This document shows, piece after piece, positions 14,764 to 28,300 of a stretch of DNA of 64,000 bases. The notes beneath the pieces are model-generated. The model did not search any database. It saw only the letters and a program-made list of their open reading frames with translations, and had not been told where the DNA came from. The stretch's first letter is position 1. Every line of letters starts with the position of its first letter. This DNA comes from Rana temporaria. Taxonomy: Eukaryota > Chordata > Amphibia > Anura > Ranidae. Made by a program: the position numbers and the translations under genes. The stretch is from NCBI RefSeq assembly GCF_905171775.1, contig NC_053492.1:182626778-182690777 (forward strand). The letters run 5' to 3'.

Positions 14764-17700
14764 TCTCAAGTCAAATTTTACAAAATTTTGCTTGTCTTGC
14801 AAAACACTCTCATTGTTTACTGTACATATCTAAAAGCTAAAACTTTTTTTCGCCTTTTCAGGTAGAGAAAAAAAAAAAAAAAAAAAATCACTGCCAGTTT
14901 ATTTCTGCCATCTGTGCCCCATTTGGGAGATTTCCCATCACAACAGGACGTGAGAGGAAATGTCACTAGCGTATGTTCTGGTGACAACTAACAGCTTTGG
15001 AATTTGACTCAGAGTCTCGGTCACAATGGTCAGCAGTACAAATAAAAAGGTGAACCCCCCTGGAGGGGACACAGACAGCAATAACAACTTGACAGGTGTT
15101 CTAACCCCTTATCAGTTTATACAAAACTAAGAGATACATTTGTGTGCATGAGCCCCTAAAGTGTAAAACACACTGCTTTCAGATCAAAAATGTTAACGTT
15201 TCTCCCCCCCTCCCCCCCCTTCTATGCATCTGAATGCAGAAGCATTATATGCTATGGCTCAAGCACGCAGCTTCATTTATATCAGCAATATTACTATTTC
15301 TTTTTCTATAAGAATAATTGTAAATGCAGAAGAATTATTTTTTTTATTTTATCTTAATGCATTCTATGCATTAGGATAAAAAAAAAAAACCTGCGTGCAG
15401 CAGCCCCCCTTAGCCCCCTCTTACCTGGGCCCCATCTAGATCCAGCAATGCCTTAGCTGCCTGGGGCTCCCCTCATTGGCTGAGATAGCAGCGTGGTGCT
15501 ATTGGCTCCCACTGCTGTCAGAGTCAGTAAACCAATGAGAAGAGACAGGGGGCGGGGCTGGGTAGCGGCTCTGTGCCTGAATAGACACGCAGAGCTGGGA
15601 CTTGGCTCAGGTGCCCCCCCCCCCCCCATAGCAAGCTGCTTGCTGCGGGGGCACTAAACAGGAGGGAGGGGCCAGGATCACCATAGAGCGACCCCAGAAG
15701 AGGAGGATCAAGACTGCTCTGTGCAAAACCATTACACGTTTGTTATTTTTAAAAGATAAAACAAGACTTTACAATCACTTTTTTACTGTTTTACCCCAGT
15801 ATTGCCATACAGTCTAATTTTACTAGTGAGTGCTGCGTTTTTGGATGCAGAGTGCGTTTGAAGTTTTTTTATTTAAGTGGATGTGCAGCTGCATCTGACA
15901 GAAGTCCATGGCACCGTGAGTAGGAGAATTGGTTTCACTTTTTCTCGCTGATCGGGGGTCCGCCGTGACCGCTTCTCACCATTTTGACGTTTGAAGGAGT
16001 TTCTTGATGTGATATTCTGCTGTTTTACAAGATTTTGTTTGTGAGTGCACTGTTTGAAGTTTTATTTTGGTGTGCTATTAAACCTTTGATGGTATCACAC
16101 TATTTGCACTTCTTTTGTCTCTCTCTGACATATATGTGGAACTGATTGGATGTCATATTTGGATTACATCTTTATTGACGGGAACAACTACATCTGATAA
16201 GGTTTTTTGTGCCAAAACACGAGAGTGTGAGGCATACCTATCCGGTGAGTGTCCATTTGATGGGGGAGGAATCACTGAGCACTGTCGGGTGTGGTGGAAG
16301 TTTTTGAAAAAATTTGAAGATCGCAGGATCCTTATACACATGAACTTTGCTTTGTTTGGCCACATTCTAAATTATTTTTAAAGACTGTCTCTTGCACTTT
16401 CAGTGCGTTCACTTCACGTTTAAGTCAATCACGGGTGTTTATTATTACAGTCACAGTTTAGTGTTTATTTCTTAAACTGGATATATTTTGTTTATTATCA
16501 CTGTATATCATTACATATGGGTTGTAGTAATGTATTTTATATAGTCAAATATGCACAGTTATTTGATAGCGCTGTTTTAATTTGTTGACACTCCTTAGAG
16601 AGTTTCATCATCTTACATTCTTTTTGTTCACTTATCTTCTAAACAGCAGCTAGGCATCATCCACTCCTCCATAGGCGCAACGGTGGGCGACTTTTTAGGG
16701 CGCATTCTATAGATCACCCATTGTTACTATCACTTTAAGATGTTGTTATTTGGAGAATTACATTTCTGGAAGGTTTATAATTAGATTTACATTTAATTGT
16801 AATTGAGAGACTGGATTGCGCGATTGTTGGTATTGTAAAAGAAATGTCTAAAAAAAAAAAAAACACAACACAAAAAAAAAAAAACAACACAAACACACAC
16901 ACACACACACACACACACCAACTGTTGCAGAAAAAAAAATCACCTGTACGTGATGTTGTTAACACAGTTTAGGGCGCGCAAATGCTGCCAGCGCACCGAT
17001 CCCGCTGTGATTGGTCACAGTGGGAGCTAATCAGCTGGTCTGGCGGAAACACAGGAGAGACGGATCAGTGGTGTGCCGCTGTAAACAAAAACAGACCGCT
17101 GATCTGTCAGTGAGGAAAAGTGAGAGATCTCTCCTCTTCTCCACCGAGTGCAACACTTCCCACTACAGTTAGAAACACCTCCCAGGGAACACATTTAACA
17201 CCTTTGATCGCCCCCTACTGTTAAAACCTTCCCTGCCAGTGCCATTTATACAGTAATCAGTGTATTGGGGTCACTGGTCACCAAAAAGTGACACTTAGGG
17301 ACAGACTTGTCAACCGCATTGTTGCAGTCCCGAAAAATAATAAAAAAAAGATTGCCGACCATTACTAGTAAAAAATAAAAGTCCCTAAATCTAGACACAA
17401 TGAGCTAGATTCACGTACCCTTTACGTCGGCATATCTATTGATACGCAGCGTAAGTTGAAAGATGCGCCGTCTAATCTATGCGCGCTATTCAGGGAACTA
17501 GTTACGCCTGAATTCCTGCTTCATCCGACCGACACAAGTCTTAGTACGCTGTCGTATCTAGGGTGCATATTTACGCTGGCCGCTAGGGGCGCTTCCGTAG
17601 ATTTACGCGTAGAATATGTAGATGATATGCCGATTCACGAACGTACTTGCGCCCGCTACATCATTTACGTAAGGCTTATGTCCGGCGTAAAGTTATCCCT

Positions 17701-20700
17701 GCTATATGAGGCGCAGCCAATGTTAAAGGTATGGACGTCGGAACAGCAGTCGAATTTTACGTAAGTGGTACGTGAATGGGGCTGTGCGTAGGTTACGTTC
17801 ACGTCGAAAGCATTGAGCCGACGTTTCTTAGGGAGTATTTGCGACGTGATTCTGAGCATGCCGAACGAACGGCCATTCATTTACATGGGGTCACGGCTAA
17901 TTTACATGGAGCACGCCCCCTACCTGCCTATTTTGAATTAGGCGGGCTTACGCCGGCCTATTTACACTACGCCGGCGCAATGTACGGCGCCAGATCTTTG
18001 TGAATACTGGTCTGGGCTCCCTGTTTTACGTCGGTGTAGCGCATATGAGATGCGCTACGCCGGCCAAAAGAAGCGCCGAGCTACCTGAATCTAGCTCTAT
18101 AACTTTTGCACAAACCAATCAATGTAAGCTTATTGGGATTTTTTTTTTTTTTTTTTTTTTTAACAAAAATATGTAGCAGAATACATATTGGCCTAAATTG
18201 ATGAAGAAATTTATTATAGCAGAAAGTAAAAAATATATATTTTTTTGTTTTCAAAATTGTCGGTCTTCTTTGTGTATAGCGCAAAAAATTAAAAAACTGC
18301 AGAGATGATCAAATACCACCAAAAGAAAGCTCTACGTGTGGGGAAAAAAAATTATAATCTACAACGTTGCACGACCGTGCAATTTTTCAGTTAAAGCGAC
18401 GCAGTGCCTCGTCGCAAATAAATTGCCTGATCAGGAAGTTGGTAAAACTTTCCGGGTCTGAAGTGGTTAAAATCAAAATAGAAAAATCGGCATCCCTGGT
18501 GAGTCTTTTACACACCTAAAACATATGTAAATGTGGCTAAATAATTTTGATCTGTACCTTTATGCGTCTAAACGTGTTTACAGAAGAAGCACTTTACTAA
18601 CCATCAGCTGCGTTTTTTTTTGTTTTTGTTTTTTTTAGGCAGGATGTTGATGTGAGAGCCTCTGCTAGCAAGATTCTGCATAGATATCAGTAAATAGTTA
18701 CAGCCATGTGCATGAACACTAAAGCAGCTAAGGGATGCAAAGCAACAACAAGGCTTTATGTGGTTAAAAACAGCACTTTGCTCTAGACCAGGGGTGGGCA
18801 ATTATTTTTTCGATGGGGCCACATGAGAAACTAAAAATATTTTGGAGGGCCGGGCCAAAAGGCTAAACTCAATACTGCATAAAATCAATTGTATTTCTTT
18901 ATAAAAAGCAGTAAATATCATTGTTGGACAACTGGTACGAGTACTTGTTATAGTTAAACAATGAAAAAGTGAGGTTGCCTTACAAGAAAAAAATTTAAAT
19001 TTATTAAACAAAATTTCCCAAAACAATGAACATTTTTCACTATTTGTGACTCATATTAGTGAAAATTTCCAGAGAGGATCAGAGACTGCGGACATGATAC
19101 CAGAGAGGATCAGAGACTGCGCACATGATACTAGAGAGGATCAGAGACTGCGGACATGATACCAGAGAGGATCAGAGACTGCGGACATGATACCAGAGAG
19201 GATCAGAGACTGCGCACATGATACCAGAGAGGATCAGAGACTGCAGACATGATACTAGAGAGGATCAGAGACTGCAGACATGATACTAGAGAGGATCAGA
19301 GACTGCAGACATTGTCCCCATAAAGTCCTGCCAAACGACAATGTATGCCGTGTCATAAATTATGGTTTATGTATGTCTTATTATCTTAGTGATTGATTCA
19401 CATCGCAACTTCATTGATAGCTTTTTTTTTTTGTATGATTTTTAGTTTTGCTCATTACTGCCACACACGTGCAATGCATGGCTGCATGTGTGTGGCAGTG
19501 ATGAGCAAAAGCAAAAATCATACAAAAAAATAAGGGTATCAATTTCAAATCAATGAAGTTGTGATGTTAATCAATCACTAAGACATACATAAACCAGTGT
19601 GCCATCAATTGCTGCCAGTGTGCCATCAATTGCTGCCAGTGTGCCACCAGTGTGCCATCAATTGCTGCCAGTGTGCAATCAATTGCTGCCAGTGTGCAAT
19701 CAATTGCTGCCAGTGTGCAATCAATTGCTGCCAGTGTGCAATCAATTGCTGCCAGTGTGCAATCAATTGCTGCCAGTGTGCAATCAATTGCTGCCAGTGT
19801 GCAATCAATTGCTGCCAGTGTGCAATCAATTGCTGCCAGTGTGCAATCAATTGCTGCCAGTGTGCAATCAATTGCTGCCAGTGTGCAATCAATTGCTGCC
19901 AGTGTGCCATCAATTGCTGCCAGTGTGCCATCAATTGCTGCCAGTGTGCCATCAATTGCTGCCAGTGTGCCATCAATTGCTGCCAGTGTGCCATCAATTG
20001 CTGCCAGTGTGCCATCAATTGCTGCCAGTGTGCCACCAGTGTGCCATCAATTGCTGCCAGTGTGCCATCAATTGCTGCCAGTGTGCCATCAATTGCTGCC
20101 AGTGTGCCATCAATTGCTGCCAGTGTGCCATCAATTGCTGCCAGTGTGCCATCAATTGCTGCCAGTGTGCCATCAATTGCTGCCAGTGTGCCATCAATTG
20201 CTGCCAGTGTGCCATCAATTGCTGCCAGTGTGCTGCCAGTGTGCCATCAATTGCTGCCAGTGTGCCATCAATTGCTGCCAGTGTGCCATCAATTGCTGCC
20301 AGTGTGCCATCAATTGCTGCCAGTGTGCCATCAATTGCTGCCAGTGTGCCATCAATTGCTGCCAGTGTGCCGCCAGTGTGCCATCAATTGCTGCCAGTGT
20401 GCCATCAATTGCTGCCAGTGTGCCATCAATTGCTGCCAGTGTGCCATCAATTGCTGCCAGTGTGCCATCAATTGCTGCCAGTGTGCCATCAATTGCTGCC
20501 AGTGTGCCACCAGTGTGCCATCAATTGCTGCCAGTGTGCCATCAATTGCTGCCAGCATCCCCAGAAGCAAGTACCTGATGATGATGAAATCTCTGTCCTG
20601 TCAGTGTTTTGCTGCCTGCAGTCCTCGGCCGTCTCGGGTCTCCTACAGCAGCCTGTGCAGTGTGCACAGTGTGAGGTGAGGAGTCGGGACCGGGTCATTA

Positions 20701-23700
20701 CTTGGCGGGAATTGGGGGACTTTTTTGAACTCGGGGACACTCACTCCACGTGGTGACGGGCGGCTGGGAATGCCGTCAGCGGCCAGCTCCAATGGCTTCT
20801 TCGGCTGAATCAGCGGGGGGTGGGAAAGGAGGCGCGGCTAACACCCGCAATTCTTTCGGCTGCAAATTCAGACTTCAAATTCAGATTTCTAGCGATCCGC
20901 CCGGGGGCCGGATTAAAAAGGTCCGCCGGGCCGTATATGGCCCGTAGTTTGCCCACCTCTGCTCTAGACTCTGAAATGTTAATATATTTGTAATATAAAA
21001 AGATGTGCCACACAAATACTAATGAAAGCAGTGTACCAGAGAGACGTGCATGGAATCCCTGTCTGCCTCACTGTACACAGCCACCGACTGCACACCCATC
21101 TTCTTTGCTGTGCGCATCACTCTGCATGCTATTTCCCCTCGGTTTGCAATAAGGACTTTCTCGATCTTGGATTTGCCTGAAAAACAACCACAAAAACAAG
21201 TCGACTTGAAATAAAGATCAACAAGCAAAAATCGGCAACTGTTCCTTTAGATGTACATACATATATAGTATTCATACCTCTTGAAATGTTCCACATTTTG
21301 TCATGTTACATACAAAAACTTAAAATGCATTTTATGTGATAGACCAACACAAAGTGGCACATAATTGTGTAGCGGAAGGAAAATTATTTTCTATTTTTTT
21401 TTTTACAAATAAATGTGAAAAGTGTGGGGTGCATTTGTATTCAGTCCCCTTTAATCTGATCCCTGGAGTCCACCTGTGTGTAGATTAATCTCAGTAAAAA
21501 TACAGCTGTTCTGTGAAGCCCTCAGAGTTTTGTTAGAGAACCTTAGTGAACAAACAGCATCATGAAGGCCAAGGAACACACCAGACAGGTCAGGGATAAA
21601 GTTGTGGAGAAGTTTAAAAGAGGGTTAGGTTATATATAAAAAAAACAAAAAACAAACACAATATCCCCAAGCTTTGAACATCTCATGGAGCAATTCATCA
21701 TCCGAAAATGGAAAGAGCATGGTACAAGTGCAAACCTACCAAGACATGGCCGTCCACCTAAACTGATAGGCCGGGCAAGGAGAGCATTAATCAGATAAGC
21801 AGCCAAGAGGCCCATAATAACGCAGAGATCCACAGCTCAGGTGGGAGAATCTGTCCACAAATCTGGCCTTTATGGAAGAGTGAAAAGAAGAAAAAAGACA
21901 TAAGAAGTCCTGTTTGCGGGAAGCCATGTGGGGGACACAGCAAACATGTGGAAGAAGGTGCTCTGGTCAGATGAGACCAAAATTTTACTTTTTGGCCTAA
22001 AAGCAAAACGCTATGTGTGGCAGAAAACAGACTGCACATCACTCTGAACACACCATCCCCACCGTGAAACATGGTGGTGGCAGCATCATGTTGTGGGGAT
22101 GCTTTTCTTTAGCAGGAACAGGGAAGCTGGTCAGAGTTGATGGGAAGGTGGATGGAGCCAGATACAGGGCAATCTTAGAAGAAAACCTGTAAAGCCTCGT
22201 ACACACGATCAGTCCATCCGATGAGAACGGTCTGAAGGACCGTTAACTTAGGTTAACCGATGAAGCTGAATGATGGTCCGTCGCGCCCACACACCATCGG
22301 TTAATGAACCGATCGTGTCAGAACGATGTACGACGGCACTATAAAGGGGAAGTTCAAATACAATGGCGTCACCCTGGCTGCTTTAGCTGATTTTTTGTTA
22401 GTAAAAGACGATTTGTGCTTTTCTGTCTGTTACAGCGTGATGAATGTGCCATCTCCAAAACGAACGCTAGTTTTACAAGAACGAGCGCTCCCATCCCCCT
22501 ATTTAGTCTGAGCATGCGTGGATTTTTAACCGATGGTCGTGCGTACTAATGATCGGTTTTGACCTATCGGTTAGGCGTCCATCGGTTAAATTTTAAAGCA
22601 ATTTCCTATTTTTTTAACCGAAAGTTGAATAACCTATGGGACCCACAGACGATCGGTTTTGGCCGATGATAACGGTCCTTCAGACCGTTGTCCTCTGGCT
22701 ATCCTATCGTGTGTACGAGGCCTTAGAGTCTGCAAAAGACTTGAGACTGGGTTGGAGGTTCACCTTCCAGCAGGACAATGACCCTAAACATACAGCCAGA
22801 GCTACAATGGAATGGTTTAGATAAAAGAATATTAATGTGTTAGAATGGCACAGTCAAAGTCCAGACCTAAATCCAATTGAGAATCTGTGGCAAGACTTGA
22901 AGATTGCTGTTCAAAGACGCTCTACATCCAATCTGACAGCTTGAACTAATTTGCAAAGAAGAAGAATGGACAAAAATTCTCACTCTCTAGATGTGAAAAG
23001 CTGGTAGACATCCCCCAAAAAAACTTGCAGCTGTAATTGCAATGAAAGGAGGTTTTACAAAGTATTGACTCAGGGGGGCTGAATACAAAATGTACCTCAC
23101 ACTTTTCACATATTTGTAAAACATTTAAAAAAAAAACATTTATAATTTTCCTTCGACTTCACAATTATGTGCCACTTTGTGTTGGTCTATCACATAAAAT
23201 ACATTTAGGTTTTTACATGACAAAATGGTGATAACTTCAAAGGGTGTGAATACTTGCAGATGGGCAAGTGTGATATACACTGATCAGGCATAACATTCTG
23301 ACCAAATACAGGTAAAGAGAATAACACTGATTATCTATGCCAGGGGTCTTCAAACTACGGCCTTCCAGTTGTTCAGGAACTACATTTCCCATCATGCCTA
23401 GTCATGTCTGTGAATGTCAGTATGTTACAATGCCTCATGGGATGTGTAGTTCTACAACAGCTGGAGGGCCGCAGTTTGAGGATCCCTGATCTATGCCATA
23501 AAATGGGATTGATTTCTTCTGTGAGACCAGGAAGAAAGAGCAGTGCACCAGATTGATACAAGACTCAAGGGAGGGGGGCGGGGAAAGCAAACATTTAGTG
23601 AAAAGGATTTTTTACCTTAAGCCTAGGTTTTCACTATTGCAACCTGAAAGTCATGCAATTTTGAGGAGACTTGAAGCAATGCCTGTGTATTCTGGAGGTC

Positions 23701-25296
23701 TATGGACCTCAGGTTGCATCAAAGTTGAACCAAAGTAGTGCAGGGACCACTTTGAAGTCGCTGTGACTTGAAGTCGCACAGATATAAATGGTACTCATTG
23801 GAAATCATGGGGCAAGACTTGTCATGCGACTTTGCAGTGCCAAGTCGCAGGACAAGTTGCACAAGTAGAAAGGGAGCCCAATGTAGGTAATGCATTAAGG
23901 ACGAAAAAAAAAAAAAAAAAAATATGGGTACAGGTATTGCTCTTACAGTCCAAGAATGACATACCTGCATTGGAAGCATATCTCAGTGATATGGAGCCAA
24001 ATGCCCATTTCCTGCAAAAAACACAATAACATTATTATACAAGATTTATATAGCGCCAACAGTTTACACATGAAGCATTCTGCATTTAATGATACAAGAT
24101 TTTCCTCTACATTGTAAAGATGACTTAAAAAAAAAAAATCGATTAATCGAACATGAAAATTTTAATCAGTAACAGCCCTACAATTTTCAGATTATTTTTA
24201 ATATTTTGTAACTACACACAGCAATGCAAGGCTTTCTCCCTGGTGTGGAGAAAGCCTCTTGAGGGGGCGAGCAGGCAAGTCAGGACGCTCTCTACTTTGC
24301 AGATAGAGAAAGGAGCTGTGTGTTAGTGGGTGTCCTGACACTCCTGCTCGCCCCCCCTCAAGAGGCTTTCTCCACACCAGGGAGAAAGCCTTGCATTATT
24401 GTGTGGAGTTACAGACAGAAGAACAGGAAGTGAGGATTTCTCAGAAGAAATAAGGACATTTAAAAGCAAAATGGAAGGAAGAGGTAAGTGAAGGAGGACT
24501 GCACTAAGGTAAAGGAAGCTATTTAGGGAAAAAAATGTTTTCCTTTACAACCCCTTTAAGAAAACTGCAGACTGAAGCTGTCATTTTATTGAAGCAGAAC
24601 TAAGCAATGTAAAATTGCAATAAAAAAATAAATAGAAAGCAAAACTGGGCATCAGGACACAGCAGTGGTGCCTCCCAATTGTCTTCAGACACTGCTATAC
24701 TCAGCTTGCCTAACCATGCAGTTAGGTACGAATGCCCACAAAGACATGCATCCTGGGTATTTTTACTCGAACATATAGGGCCCTAAATATGGGTACCACT
24801 CTGCACAACTTTCAGCCCCATCCAGCCACAGCCTGTCATAGCCTTAAAGTTATAGTAAAGTTTTTTTTTTTTTATATTATTGAAATAACAAACATGTCAT
24901 ACTTACCTGCTCTGTGTAATGGTTTTGCACAGAACAGCCCAGATCCTGATTGCCAGCCCCTCCCTCCTACCTAGTGCCCCCATAGCAAGCAGTTTGGTAT
25001 GGGGGCACTCAAGCACACTCATTCCAGAGCCATTGCTCCGTGTGACCATTCACATACACACACACACACAGCGTGGCTTGGCCTTGCCCCTGCTCGCTCG
25101 GCATTGGCTCCCTGGCTGTGACTCACAGTAGCAGGAGCCAATGGCTACCGCTGCCATCTCAACCAATGGTGAAGGAGAGACCTGGGAAAGCAGCGGCTCT
25201 TGTGCACATTGCTGGATCAAGATAGGGCTCACGTATGTATTGGCAGGGCTGCTGCATACACAATTTTTTTTTACCTTAATGCGTAGAACACACGAA

Positions 25297-25334
<38 letters not shown>

Positions 25335-28300
25335 ACACCTTAAAACTTTACAACCACTTTAAAAAGTGTTACTAAACCCACAACAGTAAAATCAGTCTGC
25401 ATATGCAGTAAAGCATGCTTGTTATACTCACTGTGGAACCTAAGGGGTTAATCCTCCTCATTGTGTAAAAAGGCTGGTTTACCCCGTTTCTCCCCTTCTT
25501 CCACTGTCCCCAATCCATCTCCTGACAGTACAAAGACCTAGGAGTCACTCTGCACATGCTCAGTTTTGTGTGTATTGCTAGAGTTTTTTGTTGGGAGGTT
25601 GCATGTGATCAGCACAGGGCCAATCAGCACTGTTCAGACAGAGAGAGAGTCAGGGGACATGTAGCCTCATAGGACAGTCTGAGGAGAATGAAAACTCCTC
25701 CTACAAGCTTTAACCAGACATTGCTGATGAGAAAAGGGTATTTAAGAGTATATTTACTAAAATAATTGCATTTATGTGTACTGTGGGAGACCAGATCTAG
25801 TGAATGCAGGGTCCTGGCTTTAGTAACACTTTAAAGTGGTTGTAAAGTCTCAGGGTTTTTCACCTTATTGCATTCTATATATTAAAAAGGTGAAAAACCT
25901 GTGCTGCAACTCCCTCCAGACCCCTCCCCCCTTTTCTTATCTGACCCCGATCCAATCCAGCGATGTGCATTGGACAGATTGATAGCAACAGGAGCCATTG
26001 GCTCCCATTGCGGTCAATCAAATACAGTGACATGGGAGCAGGGGGTGGGGATAAGTTCAGCTGTCTGTGTCAGTAGACATAGCAGTGGGACTTGGGAACG
26101 AGCATGCACAGGTGCCCCCAGGGAAAGTGGCTTTCTGTGGGGGCACCCGATGAAGGGGAGGGGCCTGGAACACCAGCGGGGCACCCCAGAAGAAGAGGAT
26201 CAGGGATGCTCTGTGCAAATCCCTTGCATAAAGCAGGAAAGTATAGGCATGTTTTTATTTTTTTTAAATATGAGTGTTTACAATCCCTTTACGCTGCCCA
26301 TAGACAGCTCGACTCTTGGCTGGTTCAGAAGGGAACAACCAAGATGGGAACTATCTATAAGCAGGCTGATTGCAGGGGTGTATTTAGGTTTTGTGCTGCC
26401 CTAGGCCTGGTGAAACTCGCGCACCCCCTACTTTATATATGACGCACCCCTTCCTTTTTAAGACTCGTCCTGTCATTTTCATGGGGTGAGGACAGAGGGG
26501 CAGGGTGGGATGAGCACAGGGTGGGGTGAGGACAGGGTGGGATGAGCACAGGGGGACAGGGTGGGGTGAGGACAGGGTGGGATGAGGACAGGGTGGGATG
26601 AGGACAGGGTGGGATGAGGACAGGGGGACAGAGCATCTTTTAATTTGGGGGAGAGAGGGTGGTATGGGGATATGTGCTGGGGAGTGATTTGAGATGGAAG
26701 ATGATATGTGCTAGTGGGGGGGGGGGAAATCAGACCCCCCACTAGCACATATCTTCTTCCATCTCAAATCACTCCCCAGCACATATCCCCATACCACCCT
26801 CTCCTCTCCCATCACTTCATTCATTGACTTTGTATCTGCTCCCCCCTCCCCCTTACCTCCTGGTTACTGTGCAGCATGGCTCTCTCAGTTGTGTCTCTCC
26901 TCCTGGCTGTGTACACAGGAGCATTGAGCCAAGAGGGGGGGAGGAGCCGAAGAGTGACTGTGTATTGCAGTCAGTGGAGAGAGAGGGACGGCTGCACTGT
27001 AGCCGAATGACGCTGCGTGACCCCGGGCGGCAGATGTCCCGGGTGACCACAAAGTGGCGAAAAAGCGCCCCCCCCTTCCTCCCGCACGGAGAGCCACACA
27101 GCTGAATTCTGGAGTTTAGTGCAACTGCACGCTTCGGCACTGAACTCCAGGATTCAGCTGTGCGGCTTTCCGTGCGGGAGGAGGGGGGGTTTGCGGGGGG
27201 GCGCTTTTTCGCCGCCCCCCGCAAAGTGCCGGCCTAGGCCATAATACATCTCTGGCTGATTGTACTTAAGTTGATCCATTAATCGCCTTGGGTACAACCA
27301 GCATGTCGGATTTTTACATGCAACTTTTGCCAGTGGCTATAGCCCCTCCTGCCGGGAGAACACAATATCTGTGCAGAAGGGATTCCCCATCAACACTGGC
27401 CCAGATTCAAGAAGCAATTGCGCCTGTGTAACCATAGGTTACACAGCGCAATTGCTTACTTGCCCCGGCGTTACAAATGCTCCTGATTCAGGAACATCGT
27501 AACGCCGACTGCAGCCTAAGATCTGCGCGGCATAAGGCTCTTATGCCACGCATATCTTAGGCTGCATTCTAGCGATGGCCGCTAGGTGGCGTTCCCGTTG
27601 TGCTCAGTGTATAGTATGCAAATTGCATACTAACACCGATTCACAACATTGCGCGAGCCCTGCGTACGCAATTTACGTAGTTTGCGTACGTCTGGTTTCG
27701 CGTAAGGTTGCACAGCCAATGCTAAAGAATACCCGTCGTTCCCGCGTCGCGAAATTTGAAATCTACGTCGTTTGCGTAAGTGATTCGTGAATGGCGCTGG
27801 ACGCCATTCACGTTCACTTTGAAGCAAATGACGTCCTTGCGACGTCATTTGCCGCAATGCACGTCGGGAAAGTTTCCCGACGGAGCATGCGCTCTACGCT
27901 CGGCGCAGGAGCGCGCCTAATTTAAATGATTCCCGCCCCCTATGGGATCATTTACATTAGGCGCCCTTACGCAGGGCAAGTTTACACAGCGCACACGCAA
28001 TTTACGAAGCTACTGCTCCGTGAATCGCGGGTAGCGCAGGAAATTTGCGGGGGCGCAGGGCAAAAACGCTGCCCTGCGCCTCCGTAACTAAGGGGCAAAT
28101 CTACCTGAATCCGGGCCACTGACTGTATTAATGAGGGAAGGGCATCATCAATGGCTTGCCTGTAGCGGGGTTGGATGAGCACCTGTCCCTCCCCAACAGC
28201 TAGATACCCCTGTGTGCAAGAAACCAGAGGATAAAAGTGACAGCTCATAAATTTATAACCCCGAAGGCTGCATTTACTCCTAGGTGTACAGATAACGCAC

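Larger units (their letters stand above)
18789..20961. mobile_element. Non-autonomous hAT element carrying two minisatellites
   Basis: The ends CAGGGGTGGGCAA and TTGCCCACCTCTG are inverted repeats, and the 8-bp duplication CTCTAGAC flanks them exactly (18781-18788, 20962-20969). Inside lie a 31-bp minisatellite, an inverted repeat (about 19363-19592), a 21-bp minisatellite and a GC-rich 3' part. No transposase frame is present. It lies in MCCC1 intron 3, 70 bp from exon 3. Confidence 0.93.
26288..28150. mobile_element. Older MITE split by two younger insertions
   Basis: Pieces at 26288-26372, 27255-27397 and 28118-28150 form one continuous older repeat (GCCCATAGACAGCTCGAC at the start, then CTTGGGTACAACCAGCATG). 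It is related to 62957-63305. A hAT element and a palindromic MITE separate the pieces, each with its own target duplication. Confidence 0.7.

Noticed and set aside
12437..18470. Single 6-kb element spanning AACCACTT (12437) to AGTGGTTAAA (18470)
   Set aside because: MCCC1 exon 4 lies in between, so these are two partial copies of one family, not one insertion.
19597..20553. CRISPR-like array
   Set aside because: Units are directly adjacent with no unique spacers, in a vertebrate intron and inside a hAT element.
19597..20756. Open frames of 308-385 codons, plus reverse-strand frames, with 7-residue repeats
   Set aside because: They arise because the 21-bp minisatellite unit is a multiple of three. 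Several frames on both strands are open at once, and no codon-use or family signal exists.
26433..26748. Proline- and histidine-rich minus-strand frames
   Set aside because: Produced by the GGGTGGGATGAGGACA tandem repeat inside a hAT element.
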